A stretch of 64,000 bases of DNA from Elusimicrobiota bacterium (GTDB lineage Bacteria > Elusimicrobiota > Elusimicrobia > Elusimicrobiales > UBA9959): positions 1 through 64,000 of the forward strand of contig JAPLKI010000010.1 in NCBI GenBank assembly GCA_026388155.1, in the 5' to 3' direction. The position numbers and the translations under genes were made by a program. Below the pieces are notes generated by a model. The model searched no databases. It saw nothing but the letters and a program-made list of their open reading frames with translations, and was not told where the DNA came from. Within the stretch, counting starts at the first letter, position 1. The number at the start of each line of letters is the position of its first letter. This document shows, in pieces, positions 29,301-32,589 of the stretch.

Positions 29301-32300
29301 TGTCGGCTTCGGATATGACGATCGGCGTGCCCAATCAGATCATCTTCTCCACCGGAGCGATCACCGCGCAAAGAACGGTCGTGGAGGTGGGCTCAAACAT
29401 GGACCTGGGCGCCAACGACGTGGCCTCCGAGCTGGTCGCGCAGGGAGGCGCGGGTCAGGCGCAGGAGGGAGTGCCCATGATAAGGTTTAACCTTATTACC
29501 GAGGCGGGCAGCGCCCGCTGGTCGGGTATAAAGCTGCAGCGCACCGGCGCCTCTAACGACCCAGGTTCGCCTTTCGCCAAGAACACGGACGTTAAATTCG
29601 TGCATATTTTACAGGACTCGAACCAGAACGACGCGCTGGATGTGAACGATACCGATATATCCAGGGCGGAGGCCGCGCTTGAACTGCCTTTTAAGAACAC
29701 AGACACGGCCTCGGCGGCCGTGCCGTTCAAGCTGGTGGTGGACTCAACTGTCGGCTTCCCGTCTTCGGGCAGGCTGTATCTTGACAACGCCGAACTGGTC
29801 ACTTATTCCACCGCCGGGTATGACGCGGTTTCGGGGCATCCTTACTTCAGCCTTATCTCTCGCGGAGACATACTTGGCGACCTGCCTACCCCCGTTATTA
29901 CCCACGACAAGGGCTCCAGCGCGGTGAAGGTCGATCTTTATGACCAGATCAACCCCCTGAACACCCAGCTGCAGATCCAACTGTCGCAGGTGCAGACGAT
30001 CTCGCCGCTGGCTCAAACCTATTTCGTGAGCTACGACGTGGGCGAAACAGCCGTGAAAAGCAACAAGATAGGCGTCAGTATAGGGGACAAGTCCTGGCTG
30101 ACCGTCAACACGCCGCATGATGTGGGCCCCTGGGTTTATCAGGGGATCACAAAACTGCTTCCCAAGGGCACGGGTACGGATATCTATCCTTTCAGTTCAA
30201 GCCTGGTGCCCATAAAGTCCCTGACGCTCGGCGTTTCCGCCAACAGCATAGCGCCCAAGGCCGCAGAACGCAACACCCAGAATGTGCCGGTGCTCACGCT
30301 TGATTTAAAGTCCCTCTCCGACTATGTGAACATCGGCCAGATACACCTGTTCCAGAACGGCACCATAAGCACCGATACCGCCGGCATGGGCGACGGGGAT
30401 ATCTCAAAGATCTCGCTTTGGAAGGACGACGGCGACGGAGCGTTCTCTCCGATGGCGGACTCGCTCATCGGCTCGGTGCAGCATTGCTCTTCCTGTTCTT
30501 TCAAGACCGGCGCGACCATAAATATAACGGACGGGAAGCTGCCTTATATAACCGTGGGAACCACTACTGTCATCGTGCATGTGGTGGTTTCCATAGGGAA
30601 CACCGACATGACCGGCGCGAGCACTCTGGGCCATCTGGCCGGCATCTCGCTGAATTCTTTCTACGATATTAAGGGACCCAACGGCTGGAGCCTTGCCGCC
30701 GGGCAGAACTATACCGACAAATTCCCGCTGAGTTCGGGGCTGGTGCTTGTATCCCCCTCGGTCATCCCGCTGACGCCCGTTTATAAAAAAATAATGGTCA
30801 CCGCCGCCGGCTACCCGGCCTTCGCCTCCATGACGGTGCAGGGCGCGCTGGTGCTGGGCGCCAACAATATGCCCCTGGCCGCGGACAACATGCCGTGGAT
30901 ATACGCCTCATCGTACACCAAATGCGGCCCGTCCGAGCCTCTTATGGACATAAACGGCGACGGAAAGCCGGACAATTTTGACTTCTTCGGCACCGGCAAA
31001 TGCGTCAATATAAGCCTGACCAACACGGGTATGCCCTCGTTTGATATAGACGGCGACGGTATACTTGACTATGACACCAACAATGACTATATTTCGGATA
31101 AAATATTTGACGACGGGTCGGGCAAGCCGCTTTACTTCATAGGCGATAATGTGCAGAACTCAAGCCTGCTGCTGCCCGTTTCCGACATGGGCGCCCTGCC
31201 CTCGGCCTGGGCGTCCAAAACCACGGAGCTGTCGGCCATGTGGAACCCGGCTTCGGGCCCCGTGGCGTCCTATGAGCTGACGCTGGGCGGAAATTATTCG
31301 GATCCGACCGGCATGAAAGGCTCCTGGCAGCCGGTAGGAGATATCCTTTCCGGCACGGTCAGCAATGTGGCTCTTTCGCCCGGACATTTTACGCACCTGA
31401 CCACCCGCATAGACGTTAATTCTTCCAGTTTCACGGTGGCCTCAACCGAGGGCTTCGCCCAGGAAGGCCTTGTTTATGTCGGCAATGAAATAATGTCCGT
31501 CACAAAGATCGACGCGACTTCTTTCAGAATAGACACGCGCGGCGTGCAGGGCTCGTTTAAAGGGCCGCACACCGCCTGGGGGGAGACGGTCTCCGACAGG
31601 GGTTATGTGCTCTCGGTAAGGGGCGTGACCGCGTCCGGCGCTTATATCCCGAGCGAGGCGGGCGCGCCGCTCATGATTTACCGCATAGACACCTCGGCGC
31701 CTACCGTGCCCGGTATCCCCGCACCCCAGGTGCCCAAGGGAACGGCTTCCGGCCCCGTTTTCTCGCTTAAGTGGGGCGCCTCGCAGGATAACGAGTCCAA
31801 TGTGATGTCGTACGAAATTCAGGAGCGCGAGGGAACGAACTCCGTGTGGAAAACCATAGCGGCCGTGCCGGGCTTCAAGACCGGCGGCGCTGTAAACAAT
31901 GTTTTCAGCGTGGGAGACGTCATAAATCCCGGCCAGAGCCCGACATCGCATCAGCCGGGAAAGTATTACACTTACAGGGCGCGCAGCTGGAACTTCGCCG
32001 GTCTGCATTCCGACTGGTCCGGCGCGTCGGACCCTGCCGGCGTTACAATTGACATTGAAAAGGGCCTGTTCGGCGCTTTATATAATGATCAAAACGGCAA
32101 GCCTGTTTATGTTTCCAATTATCCGAATCCCGTGGACACCAGAAAGGGCGGTGTGGAGGGGAAAACAGCCATTACCTACGCCTTAAACGACAATGCCGAG
32201 GTGTCTATAACGCTTTACGACCTGCTTGGCTATGTGGTTAAAGAGTATCATTTCTCAAGCGGTTCCGACGGCGGAAAACTTGGACCCAATTTCGTTTTGT

Positions 32301-32419
32301 GGGATGGTAAAAACGAGCTTGGAGGCTTTGTGTCAAAGGGCGGTTATATAGTGCGTGTGAAGGCCTCAAGCCCCAAGGGAAGCAAAACCATACTAAGGAA
32401 AGTGGGAATAATACATTAA
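2..32419 (+). CDS. Giant repeat-rich cell-surface protein (adhesin-like), 5' end outside window
   Basis: The frame is open from position 2 with no stop, so the true start lies upstream; the ATG at 59 is internal. From 2 to about 18790 there are Ig-like units of roughly 100-110 residues (some 55-60 judged by length), each with a TPP-type start, an SGTA-D motif, a YWNG-type strand and an A-D-AGN-F-FD ending. From about 18800 to 25440 there are filamin/invasin-like units (AG-F-V-V-A-D-Y-N). From about 25440 to 30770 there are modules with D-x-DGDG-like acidic loops. Two DxDGDG calcium-type motifs lie near 30946-31070, an FN3-like domain at about 31700-32045, and a FlgD/type-A-sorting-like C-terminal domain (SNYPNPV...YDLLGYVV) at 32110-32416. 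It is probably secreted and surface-anchored. The function is inferred; the reading frame is certain. Confidence 0.9.
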   Translation, partial: GGGYPTRFSYSLTAELKAVMADPLNEGATYWFVPWAYDLAQNREFGANTGDPALETDIPATVGTRINYDNVPPAARIVVPYDANKGGIRSLPSISGTALDGYLNSKVQIAIKQYSPTPYWFDGTGFSSAQSDPNWINIVSGASGFLSPNATSWIYSPAALAGAFASGYNYLILVRSSDAASNIQTVFDNDISSMVVKIDKNAPTSAIILPLSDADGYSGRYQGALIGQTATRLSGTAVENPVGAGLLVSSIPATNSIYIRLSYLSSPDTYYWDGGAFNKTISSDSVSAWRNTTVGGSFPTWTWNYVEANIAWDASDREYTLEVKAMDDARLSDDSGLGNVETWPYTATRKFIVDSTPPTVGITTPTVNALTALDKIYGTAAADPAGHQYTKVRISTGTLSFTRYWAGTGTGWVTDQNTWLNTVRQGNTSWYYTVDQPMFSDDTIYTVEARSLDWAGNMSAVYSTSTFTYDTTAPAVSVSYPLAGVVYSQIKLSTPIAGSSSQPGQSSPFALVSTVAVQITQNPGGAETCYNGAGGYGVCPIWLAINGGSLANWQYNSAALSFTNDKQYRVDAKAIDYAGNSSVNSVTFAYDIDKPTSTIVYPLSGVTTGFSQLTGTASDERVAVRNYEASLGTYTIKVAIKRVNAPAGWWNQTSGNFGASNPVWYEVYNATNTSGGYPTRFSYSLTAEIKAIMADPLNEGATYWFVPWAYDLAQNREFGANTGDPALETDIPATVGTRINYDNVPPTTRIVVPYDANKGGIRSLPSISGTALDGYLNSKVQIAIRKYDSNQFWYNGAGFNQNTTYWMDVTSAGGSYLSPAATSWIYAPATLDSDFASGYNYLILVRSSDAAGNIQNGFTDNISSMVAKIDKAAPTSVIARPFNDADGYSGRYQGANIGQTAGSTLLSGTAYDNPPALNSDIQNGSVTIRLSYLTGTTTNYWNGAGFTNSTSSETFWKVALLSGSAPNWTWTYMTDIAWAAGDLEYILEVKAMDDARLSNDAGGGNWEVWPYTTRKFIVDDTPPAVGITTPTVNALKALTGIYGTANAALAGHRLTEIRISTGTGGNTSYWNGSVPGWTTDNTWNTINPQFTYPTSWYYAVNPAMLKDDVAYMAEARATDWAGNVSAVYSTSTFTYDVSSPAVSVSYPLDGVFYSQIKLSTPIAGTSSQPGQSSQFALVSTVAVQIVRSPGSGSEACFNGTTFVGCPQWVPAQGPVAGWSYSSGNLSLSNTTQYRIDAKAADFAGNVSDLKSVTIIYDIEKPTSTITYPLAGYTTGFTLISGTASDERYGVRQYNAKLSSYTVKVAVKRIDTARWWDGFDFPSYVTNPIWYEVTNSTNPNPNQFVYNLPANLISYMSDPAHQTASYLLVPWAYDLAQNREYGPNTGEPLNADIPAGVGTVVAFDNEMPHSYITAPSIARYRTLANITGTSGDNAKVVETRLTIFNTTLNEYYDPALNPPWSVSPKTDNDAPWLAAQQSLYQSSSSWTYNIQDSTWTSGASYRVRARAKDAAGNYDTVYTTATFLFDNQAPVSTVTAPADGSYINTQADTLSGTSYDPGASGVAGLNFYIIRDDGRYFDGVSGWNVNPQPIGANAPYNNWSWPLTAALYNGNDGRRFTIQTNATDLATNVEGYGVKASFVYDITSPTSAISYPYNNGSISQTGKITGGSYDAPNGKVDDVLVGIKELSGGAHTGHYWDSSISNWPAAATVNSVVSYGTLSPSATWWQLNAAPWEAGVTYEINAYARDKAGNYQLVYATATNVQSNFTKPSSSVTWPLNGNVLSAELNVVSGSASATAPSILDKVRVSYYKVSPPAGYWNRAAMLWNSPTELFYDASFPNGVDGGVWLATGISTPSWVTSSGQAIDYRIFAKAVDQAGNEVDKPASPGPLSSYIQFTLNPPPPVTGITTPNTAMPHWKLSPIPQIIGTAVYSTTVQLRIVDYGPNLVEGTGNDDVAWNGAQWISTGSCVDSCFVGVNTVWDGYSWAWSIPSGWNNNRKYRVVSRGRDLNVGTWEVPGIGREFIIDPTAPASGITAPGTTYLKTLSALSGTVSDTAPGTVQSAFFRVKNAAMNYWNWQASTFTALGANTDLPATLSWDDVLKTGTVGYTTDYFLNGSAWENDHSYTAELYVTDKAGNLGSAVAAAFTFDSSSPTARILVPYDANGSGIRYLPSISGTASDNKGNKSVYVAVQQLSSPPMWYNGTSFAENNPVWISVTDNGWLSPSATSWIYAPPGFDAQFTAEPNGTKYVILAYAADIAGNVQDIFNAGISSTVVTIDKYPPYSAITFPADDLDGVHGRYQEGKVGKLATSSRFSGSASDIHYLVNNSTVADVSVRLSYLLNGDTYYWTGLDFSSWTVTSATAWKPASITGSAPNWAWDYRNDINWPAGDREYKLESKAMDDSRLADDTGSGNQENPSSRGVNVKYFIIDNSAPSVLITTPSVNVLKALTGIYGTANADIAGHQNSQVRISTGAGAFTMYWDGAAAGWTAQPNTWNNAVRLGDTSWSYTVDQSMFKDDTVYTISARALDWAGNISAVYSTSTFTYDITGPLVQINTPINGATYSQVRLSTFSGQAFNNQSSPYTGPSTGAVALTDITDPAYPACFNGTYFILCSGTLWLPSQGTSVANWSFLVPDSNFTSDHQYKYEARAFDIVGNPSGISSVITQYDLYAPTSTVIGTGGSYINALTQISGTASDERYGESTYEAGLGTYTLKVALKLKSGGWWNGVGSFGGAYPIWYEAAVDTSPYIQGAAVVNWNWNVPANIQTAMSGIGTTDYLAVSWSYDLAQNREFNSPPGVDPTTVPGGIGSVIKFDNEPPLAVATAPANNSYLNSVDTLYGTAVDKGVVDRVYVMVKARGAFNQYWNGTYNGDQGDWDYAPTTKYTHWNAATYAGGAWSIPLPPLTPVDNSKISVWVRAVDTAGNWMNIPTNPQFDGNLKADGSTAQFFTFDRTIPLTSITVPVSYILARSTGIIKGEAHDGGNEPSGVNRTKLRFRRSGDAYWDFNNNNWLAAPNFYDSDTFSSPEWTKLVNQAAFEDGYQYYINHYAVDLAQNNISGAYFSTFTFVVDFTTPSSKITFPAHNSFLASVPAITGTADDSAENLHPGWPPERSFESGISTSATAVELAMQRLSDGKWWNGAGFLNGTRQWYKADFTGVSSGTWSYGLAAGAIQDGATYYVMSRVADIAGNLQSDYTTNYFTFDTTPPVGLSTAPSSSAGHVIGVPGIYGTAQDSLPGQLRTSGVVLMSIIMSTTPVQCYDPVVNQFTTDCHVTGAYPGDRIWFSTGATASPAGQPAAWSFDTSQVPWINERFYDIIALPIDAAGNQKSFCVNGILNPCNTPPADINFYLETPPALVTINTPEGYDGKNFMASNIHSVGGGGSTSLRKVQLRIKRLKEPVAWWYENGADKYWQDSDTSTMISYNGSAWSQNLSGVDAFTVDNASYTLSAFGYNEIGVMGTPGAALTIIIDNTKPVGTILAPNKPYVNSLTSISGTATDPSSISFLPSLQKDYSGNVFVRFKELDSLRYWNGSSFANGISDIETDYTTANIVNWSTAPATLNGALKDGKNYMVYLRPKDKAGNIETDENQMSHYQILFDTTLPSASFTYPTPRKILRSLDAITGAAYDPIGSNTPNSKSDLDRVELQMYYLMSGGQPKYWDGTSFNTNFSSFNVVSGTDTWSYSRPNFNTGAFSTGYFYVVQARAVDKASNYQNGFTDNISSMTFIWDRTPPSTTIVMPASGGKYKPSNLDGGSALNGAAADAVLPFAPDQINRVQLNLSYLEGNDTYYWAGSAWSNLVSSDTAWQNALGAAAWNYSFNGSMPQEWVSDRNYTLMTRAFDKAEPMDANGGNMQDPPTVQKFVVDGTPPVSRVSAPADGSFIQHTLSQISGTSAGGLAGLQASASLGLKLRIYYIDDAKTYYSSGTALDWSSSTVFNLPLEYSEVGSSTSTITWKYPPVGYSIPVFPTNNHVYYFGIAGLDAAGNQESFSSMSVTTDFNYPTITISTPMAGTGAFYSDARPITSITGNSADAPAGIVPPITAEISQLQADQTLETKWDGAQWSVKPSTFLIVNSINPWDIPAPSLTTNKRYRVVLRSVDNAGNLTPTDLSAGTVFRDFIYDVNKPSSSILVPSLAYHNLAQITTLSGTSAEWVSKSAEAYSGLNYVEMQIVDHTGSDYNYNGAGSFDGGDNWLRPDITYGDNPPPDSKFGVVLHRTASWTYGGGANGWPPAAALNEGSLYKVRVRAIDRAMNLESPYMEKQFTYDNSAPTTTVTMPGAFAYTAMPVIKGDFTEPVPLASGPNPGDGIQIVIMQNSGGYYWDGADWTKTGFTAANWLNATNIYASSWTYVNATLANVFNTLSQSKIFTVYVRGKDVVGNQNRADTVPTAGGVTFTMDRFIPVSNSTYPAVGGGPVVYLNAPISNIAGTALDVDNGINASGLNNVYVRVRRFDALGTPCYFDSFDDNWVADNALSDWMSQDAGSLTTWIKKIPSGDFQGVNHGTCYDGGDKGNGFRFEVQSYARDNTQPAPGTGGPNTEVAYSTAVFVLDYSTPSAGMSVPSHLSYFKSLSSLSGTALDPKIFSNAIPSGLKTIWVELSDTGRTPNQYWKFGSPGSWQTGYSSGAITASSNWTVAASSLPVNAPAGANTWALGRSSSTFVIKVKVQDAAGNYSDFNFNQSTVTLDLVLPVSSVTTPTPDNGSFISVPLISGTASDLTLGVPIADISAVQVRIQQDLGAGQASDCMDTHANGYYWNGSIWQPSEVWLGVDSYDYGTDIWNMNFSAAVFNAQCWYIVTTSATDNAGNAQSAAAPGYRRFRFSPPPAATGIMVPGHMRYQKSLTGISGTANSDTKSIALDLRDLNNNSYWNFNSRSWQVSYSSTTLTTIPGNGNWSYTNTASLPPFQESAAGYNFKSTGYNLWGVAETPYISKVYFDMTAPLASVMTPDSGKMYYNAIPVLSGTAMDPPGITPPAAGIYKVWLQLQALNGDFTNRYWDNEASTFTAVWNQAGSTAAYYGSTWEYTVSSPTAALINGVRYAASVKASDTTYADGFLMGTESELTGENYFNFDITAPTATITSVYSGQVRSAVSVGSGTIKEDLVLYNAANGIPAGAQIQSIKLHIKDNNANRYWTGSEWNDTDPTVSTPAAVYQSSWVVTAVLPAAYWLDNNSYTMWAEALDKAGNLQAGFTDNGSSVTFTMDKKAPLAVINTPKANINISSLELVSGTANDPNPATNSGIAGAGNVQVQIYYGDISDPFYYDGSSDFSDQISGGSSWWPATGWTALNASSGTWVYAPPSLAAAVAKAGDNIYTVKVRVQDNAVPTHNPYPSLLANVVTNANIVYDVTPPVSRVTAPKDNAIIKTNGLKSITGTALDNLAGISAEGQIEVSICEKTPGNFCWDGLGLGTFTLTSEAFHPLSVQLQEASYNVADAKWSFTAPYWSDGYTYVIKVRASDNVTPPNIETDIPSVTFTYDTTPPEAAITYPFNLPDPRGKLNALAAVSGTAFDRFGVKSVSVSMQEDDSGLWYDTDTSTFDSVTHKWIGAVLSGAGPNYTWSADVPPLTDNKNYNIQVTANDQAGNVFTAPSNVVVLYDISPPVSRVSAPQANGFVKSLALITGTAQDVNSHPSGVVGTQLTIRRDAPGFEYWNGSIWAPSEAWLNGASGSPWTKDTQLPPADNQDDGLQDGRLYTMQTRAYDVAGNTETPTAFSSFVFDVSSPTITIARPLNNNRYNITGKPLVLITGSAGDVYSVKYPWVRIHDQQLDAYWLDAAGDCPGVTLPSWVQFYNNCPGYPEIWNVALGSAPGGAFNWSYDSSGVPWPDRDNTLSVEAKAMDEAGNYRITSSIFSFDKTPPVSMILYPPTDGVHYSSMTEISGTSKDLGSQISNVTIKMWYLNGPDTYYWSPVVSGEGKHWSNTDAGWSSIAGAPGPKGGSDPWSYSIDFTDPGEDVFAWKQGTHDGLNGKTFHILTKAIDATTNEQVDFSSSTRTFVFDNEPPLSAPEQPGQGMAYNSLTFIYGTAADPVSGVANAQISVLSQDEPGGAMYSSGFGFTLPGEYWIPLDNLYPSSWTYTASQMPFEDQKHYIVKSSATDAIGNVQSAVGQSRFLFDTTQPQSSLVYPANTIVYEDTELIEGNSSDPGFNSQDIYNSTGSGVHPTQAWQKGSAEIMVFRDTAPYMGGSGPLDFGKGKGWDDTGYFWAGSSWTAASEGPKWVQASAPGSAGNWQYEGLICADDAARAAGTCWVRGKDPYAAWVRATDNAGNQQDNISMGPKFYIAATAKSFLVTVEKTNISAGEIVNMTVEARDAENGTGYTAASYQSTVTFHIDLPTDGPEVMDDDTFIDETHGLPQQYKFPDSKYGVSTFPIRLRKNGSRNLFVVDKDNANIHGAVVVNVGPAAADRLQVIADYDAGELPDPGSLAGKKGAPRSIPAGTNVSFLVQATDKYWNLVVSSAVHAFVSDTDPNNDTASPDGFVDFVGSATISRTFYSADPAGWHTIVAGQGLYPNLNNPSSDVPITPLSADRLVALLPGESRVQGKFDVPPFGKSGTPSDLLAGTPFAVAVYGTDKYYNTDPAAGFQVSADITTDPYDINPAQQNLVAGSTAFIFTPVVAAAHTIKAESSALPSATSAYFTPNPATVWWNIPVKLHLLAGGQSGDPGKPPYTADPATGGRSGSVTPLKAGVYTSMTVNLVDDYYNVVKGTTPFMSVSSNTPVVEMSFLNDPYIKAWGLASSVFQQGLVNGTTIFTFAPATRNQGAGLSVQVADTGATKFSTDTVGGLIVAPNKPVALQLLVPPETAVEGSLTGKSASAAGPLTAGTNYSIEVRSVDAYWNFASDTRKVKLTSNDVYASTKPATPLNNGVAIISFIPSAATSNLVINAVDEGLSPPNLDSQTDSGVTVNPGAPVKMMFVLPDQYLVPGKTTEPYGVAGDISTRTAGVYFNVAVYAADTRYNRVYGVNKSNIRVTSDDMFASYIGDFDMTDGSVAVNNINLRSAGPAIITATDLSGSDPYLVGALSSEFVLNPGNPTRLRAMVPGESSVPGDNLGNGRSGTSTGQKAGYPFNVTVDITDAFWNLTPGASQEIRLVSDDHYTQISPLSQVIIGSGTFMVTPARTGDNVLRAELVNAVPPWGPTLAPDLATTVNVSPGDPVRLLLLMPGEDFNQGLLPGTGTGKVGAAKDQTAGASFGVRVGVIDAYSNLVPGRPLDVKVGTPSDKYAPAVSTAPINTAVGYTDLMYVSMRTAATHYLTATDYGHSGISDDTQSSTFTVIPAAPVGLQLLVPGETAVPGSGVYPAGGKMVSVDTRTAGVPFSVTVNLVDPYMNLYKGFAKGPTVYVNTSDLYDIEPSSAILNQGTAQMPVTLVTRSAASSLKAYPVSAADNYVCSGNAPDSICRNDDAAAKSLFKVYTSTGVRLEVVLPGQSLVEGKCNVSPPCLDPLISWPGRSGPPSIHVIGTGALYASVYLTDMYYNKATYLSGAAQDTYPPAMMPEVKLSLPQDPKAVPPAAQTLFDGLAVFTVDARTSVSSYTVVAATTALSAASYTRGVSTLTVQTGPATHMVYVLPSTTVVAGVPFSATLYVKDAFENNCDTGPNVYLGTAIFDLVALDDFNQLPSLLSQTTNFIPSDLGVKNLPNWFTMRKAGINTLGAYDSLEPDVVKVSPPANIFVLPGPPSLYRVVPDTNIEVPAGTKVSPGRQTLTAQLSDIYDNPISSAGVPVYISISEVYGSTGTLLYKNGFDWFDMGVSTLMYTDDSGQVGVSTQVAYMVSSHSGDWARIWMGTTTVTTDPVAYTLDLAAKQNLSGKLTTTGGGPSKLLFISSQPAATVGIQERDGIGAFFTIERRDDFDNLTKQEETDIPLTLPDDQYTIHTDLGRIRGTTTNYGDYGFRNIGNDHFIILASIMPSQTQVSFRYHDRTSSYSGVSPSSNTFEGARPGYWQIQAGKGTMQIVHQLRMDPMEISKVSFNNQPNTLVAGKVTDLLDVVRYFKPELRDRFDNPSVATETVRVQLSTFTRQASALNDSFAFSISSLTLPGLPVFDSPVTYLDIPLDAYAATFYYLDTTASGVYASSVPVKPIISIEAQDHTDWTASTQSVTVLPDQTRKVNVTKNAGQTIVAGTTSQMFVVAIEDQYGNPTPLVAGQEDSEGAGVALKLDSDSLGRVTFSSPDVSSFTAKPGVAKMALGESATSFYLIDTLVSAPTHTLTINSVVPQGWEPAVSSYTIIAAQPDHLLFYTQPRRLVAGTTVQYQDYAHNITTPTVITMVLRDRYENTTTTDTTTMVRFSAARSSTYGGIDAAKPVQSGGNGWQLLKTNPLDFEIYSGRSYADIYVWDTQVGTATIMADTSIISTQGVTEATLPRVTQDQYITPNAASYFTLHHTYTLSTPLRVNIAGSVTMRARDSFGNIATGDGINGKYYTGKINMGTNSTGSADLRDGFNKTTDYTFVTGDRGERQLRLMDTFVERLKVSVWDYYKSTTTYGYTGDGARGLPVGSDPDVELSGLVVIPTDLAPEDPVPSVKQSIGLTRLSLYQGDGVTSDTPSPVPMLRLTMKTSPAGSPSAYLQSILVKSSGTLPYSDVAEAGLYADNPVNGQVGIFDGENTLGGPLTDIFISSGVYDTGLMGWHFDDLNIKLSTAVLISNTPRNFFLTVRISTGATTPRNLALIVENPTSVVLVSTYVGVAANNFPIFTSTSPVRNTPAKVHIKGTDISAWWQPTVGGVLLEPDQYPYVEQGLERAGMLKLQAWTEGFVATLKSFRIIKTGSGLGSDLLSVRVFLDASGTGDDAWTLGDGIFNRSIDKEITDPNNPPVSDPSDTELFTLPLSNAGMDGNITISTRTYFVVYEFASDAVPSPAAPAAPITHGARLETSGVGLTDGVIVAFSPIASSTVPLYATGDVVYLAAMNKADPNNFSKPTFVTQNDVNKAIARLTMQIGVPNGSTFKGSAVWTGLKLDRWINSSENGGDPSKCSGGAPLYNKASDVKKIDVWYDSTGDGLLETTTTVKDTEVLLVGAKNRVFPTGVLALPLAPDSGAIKVLDIQKFFPSDTTFPMAPGRLIINDAQSDPALKEVVYYSSVNVITNTFNGLTRGAECTTALSWSSGTVISGQAILPLKGFGSTLDGQSLFVTPKDYFITYDIDPLATVDNLANLGLSIRSTDYFTIKAPKQMSTYNIGPSLSVSLVGKVKEYADKVTINAIDTTMGDTLQQKKLNQPIISLTAKTDTADALWRWLIVFATGAVVEDGTAMNDVDAVKVWYDSDNNGLLGGSDVLIGSGTFGNTSYGPLAAKVYISTTARLLSESQAQVDNVSQRFFITYDMKDSALPNDAYGLPRYIGAYLTAESFPMGSPSMDDVARDAFSWPNYYDTGSPLPFTSRMRAVISAPSVVTVESRPIFASPLSQNTAAPVLAQDIATTGPSGDPAWVISSTAGLNSSGYCVVDNEIIHYGDTTAGALLYVERGQFGSVMVKHSSGAVIGTEVFQGTVNWPMLKLTVTTDGYGVRWQGVKLKRLQPDGGTSEPSDDLNGYDSDVSEVTVWKDNGNGIFDRDPATGQNYTDTVIGRGHFGVSPDPVGRVTISVVDPALKGQPYVVVSATSTVFFVSLSVDRAANFSHIALTPPNSVTGVEVPGVTSFIFGPEGAGHTSYFPSPTQSQVQVLLPVFNTITMEPDDVSPVTVTQNDKNVGFLAMNMYVDKTSAKVQALRVNRTGTANDSDIDLVKVWKDSNGDCLLSAVDVSTDASGLYPNLMSYGNEAFSAGTVNLTLKKPLFVTTAPACFFITYDVAQYASVKTTMGLKILSASDMTIGVPNQIIFSTGAITAQRTVVEVGSNMDLGANDVASELVAQGGAGQAQEGVPMIRFNLITEAGSARWSGIKLQRTGASNDPGSPFAKNTDVKFVHILQDSNQNDALDVNDTDISRAEAALELPFKNTDTASAAVPFKLVVDSTVGFPSSGRLYLDNAELVTYSTAGYDAVSGHPYFSLISRGDILGDLPTPVITHDKGSSAVKVDLYDQINPLNTQLQIQLSQVQTISPLAQTYFVSYDVGETAVKSNKIGVSIGDKSWLTVNTPHDVGPWVYQGITKLLPKGTGTDIYPFSSSLVPIKSLTLGVSANSIAPKAAERNTQNVPVLTLDLKSLSDYVNIGQIHLFQNGTISTDTAGMGDGDISKISLWKDDGDGAFSPMADSLIGSVQHCSSCSFKTGATINITDGKLPYITVGTTTVIVHVVVSIGNTDMTGASTLGHLAGISLNSFYDIKGPNGWSLAAGQNYTDKFPLSSGLVLVSPSVIPLTPVYKKIMVTAAGYPAFASMTVQGALVLGANNMPLAADNMPWIYASSYTKCGPSEPLMDINGDGKPDNFDFFGTGKCVNISLTNTGMPSFDIDGDGILDYDTNNDYISDKIFDDGSGKPLYFIGDNVQNSSLLLPVSDMGALPSAWASKTTELSAMWNPASGPVASYELTLGGNYSDPTGMKGSWQPVGDILSGTVSNVALSPGHFTHLTTRIDVNSSSFTVASTEGFAQEGLVYVGNEIMSVTKIDATSFRIDTRGVQGSFKGPHTAWGETVSDRGYVLSVRGVTASGAYIPSEAGAPLMIYRIDTSAPTVPGIPAPQVPKGTASGPVFSLKWGASQDNESNVMSYEIQEREGTNSVWKTIAAVPGFKTGGAVNNVFSVGDVINPGQSPTSHQPGKYYTYRARSWNFAGLHSDWSGASDPAGVTIDIEKGLFGALYNDQNGKPVYVSNYPNPVDTRKGGVEGKTAITYALNDNAEVSITLYDLLGYVVKEYHFSSGSDGGKLGPNFVLWDGKNELGGFVSKGGYIVRVKASSPKGSKTILRKVGIIH

Positions 32420-32420
32420 A

Positions 32421-32505
32421 GGCAGGGGTTGGGGGCTAGCGGTGAGGGGGGTATAAGGAACTCCTTCCCTAAACCCCTATACGCCAGCCTCTATCCGCTG
32501 CTATT
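32421..32505. repeat. Intergenic hairpin repeat, family A copy 1
   Basis: Imperfect inverted repeat between the giant gene and the riboswitch promoter. The arms are degenerate units like CTAGCGG and CCGCTG/CCCCTA. The centre holds ATAAGGAACTCCTTCCCT (32453-32470), the reverse complement of the core seen in other copies. It has no T-tract, so it is not a typical intrinsic terminator, but it could block 3' exonucleases. Confidence 0.75.
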
Positions 32506-32526
32506 GACATGTCAATGGCCTGGGCC

Positions 32527-32554
32527 TTGACAAATGGTTTATACATGCTATACT
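32527..32554 (+). promoter_or_regulatory. Sigma-70-type promoter of the riboswitch/PorV transcript
   Basis: A perfect -35 box TTGACA (32527-32532) and a -10 box TATACT (32549-32554) are separated by 16 bp. The -10 is preceded by TGC, giving an extended -10. Transcription should start near 32561, about 30 nt before the riboswitch fold. This is the best-looking promoter in the window. Confidence 0.7.
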
Positions 32555-32589
32555 ATGTATGAGAGCAAAAGTGTAACTAATTTGTAATA

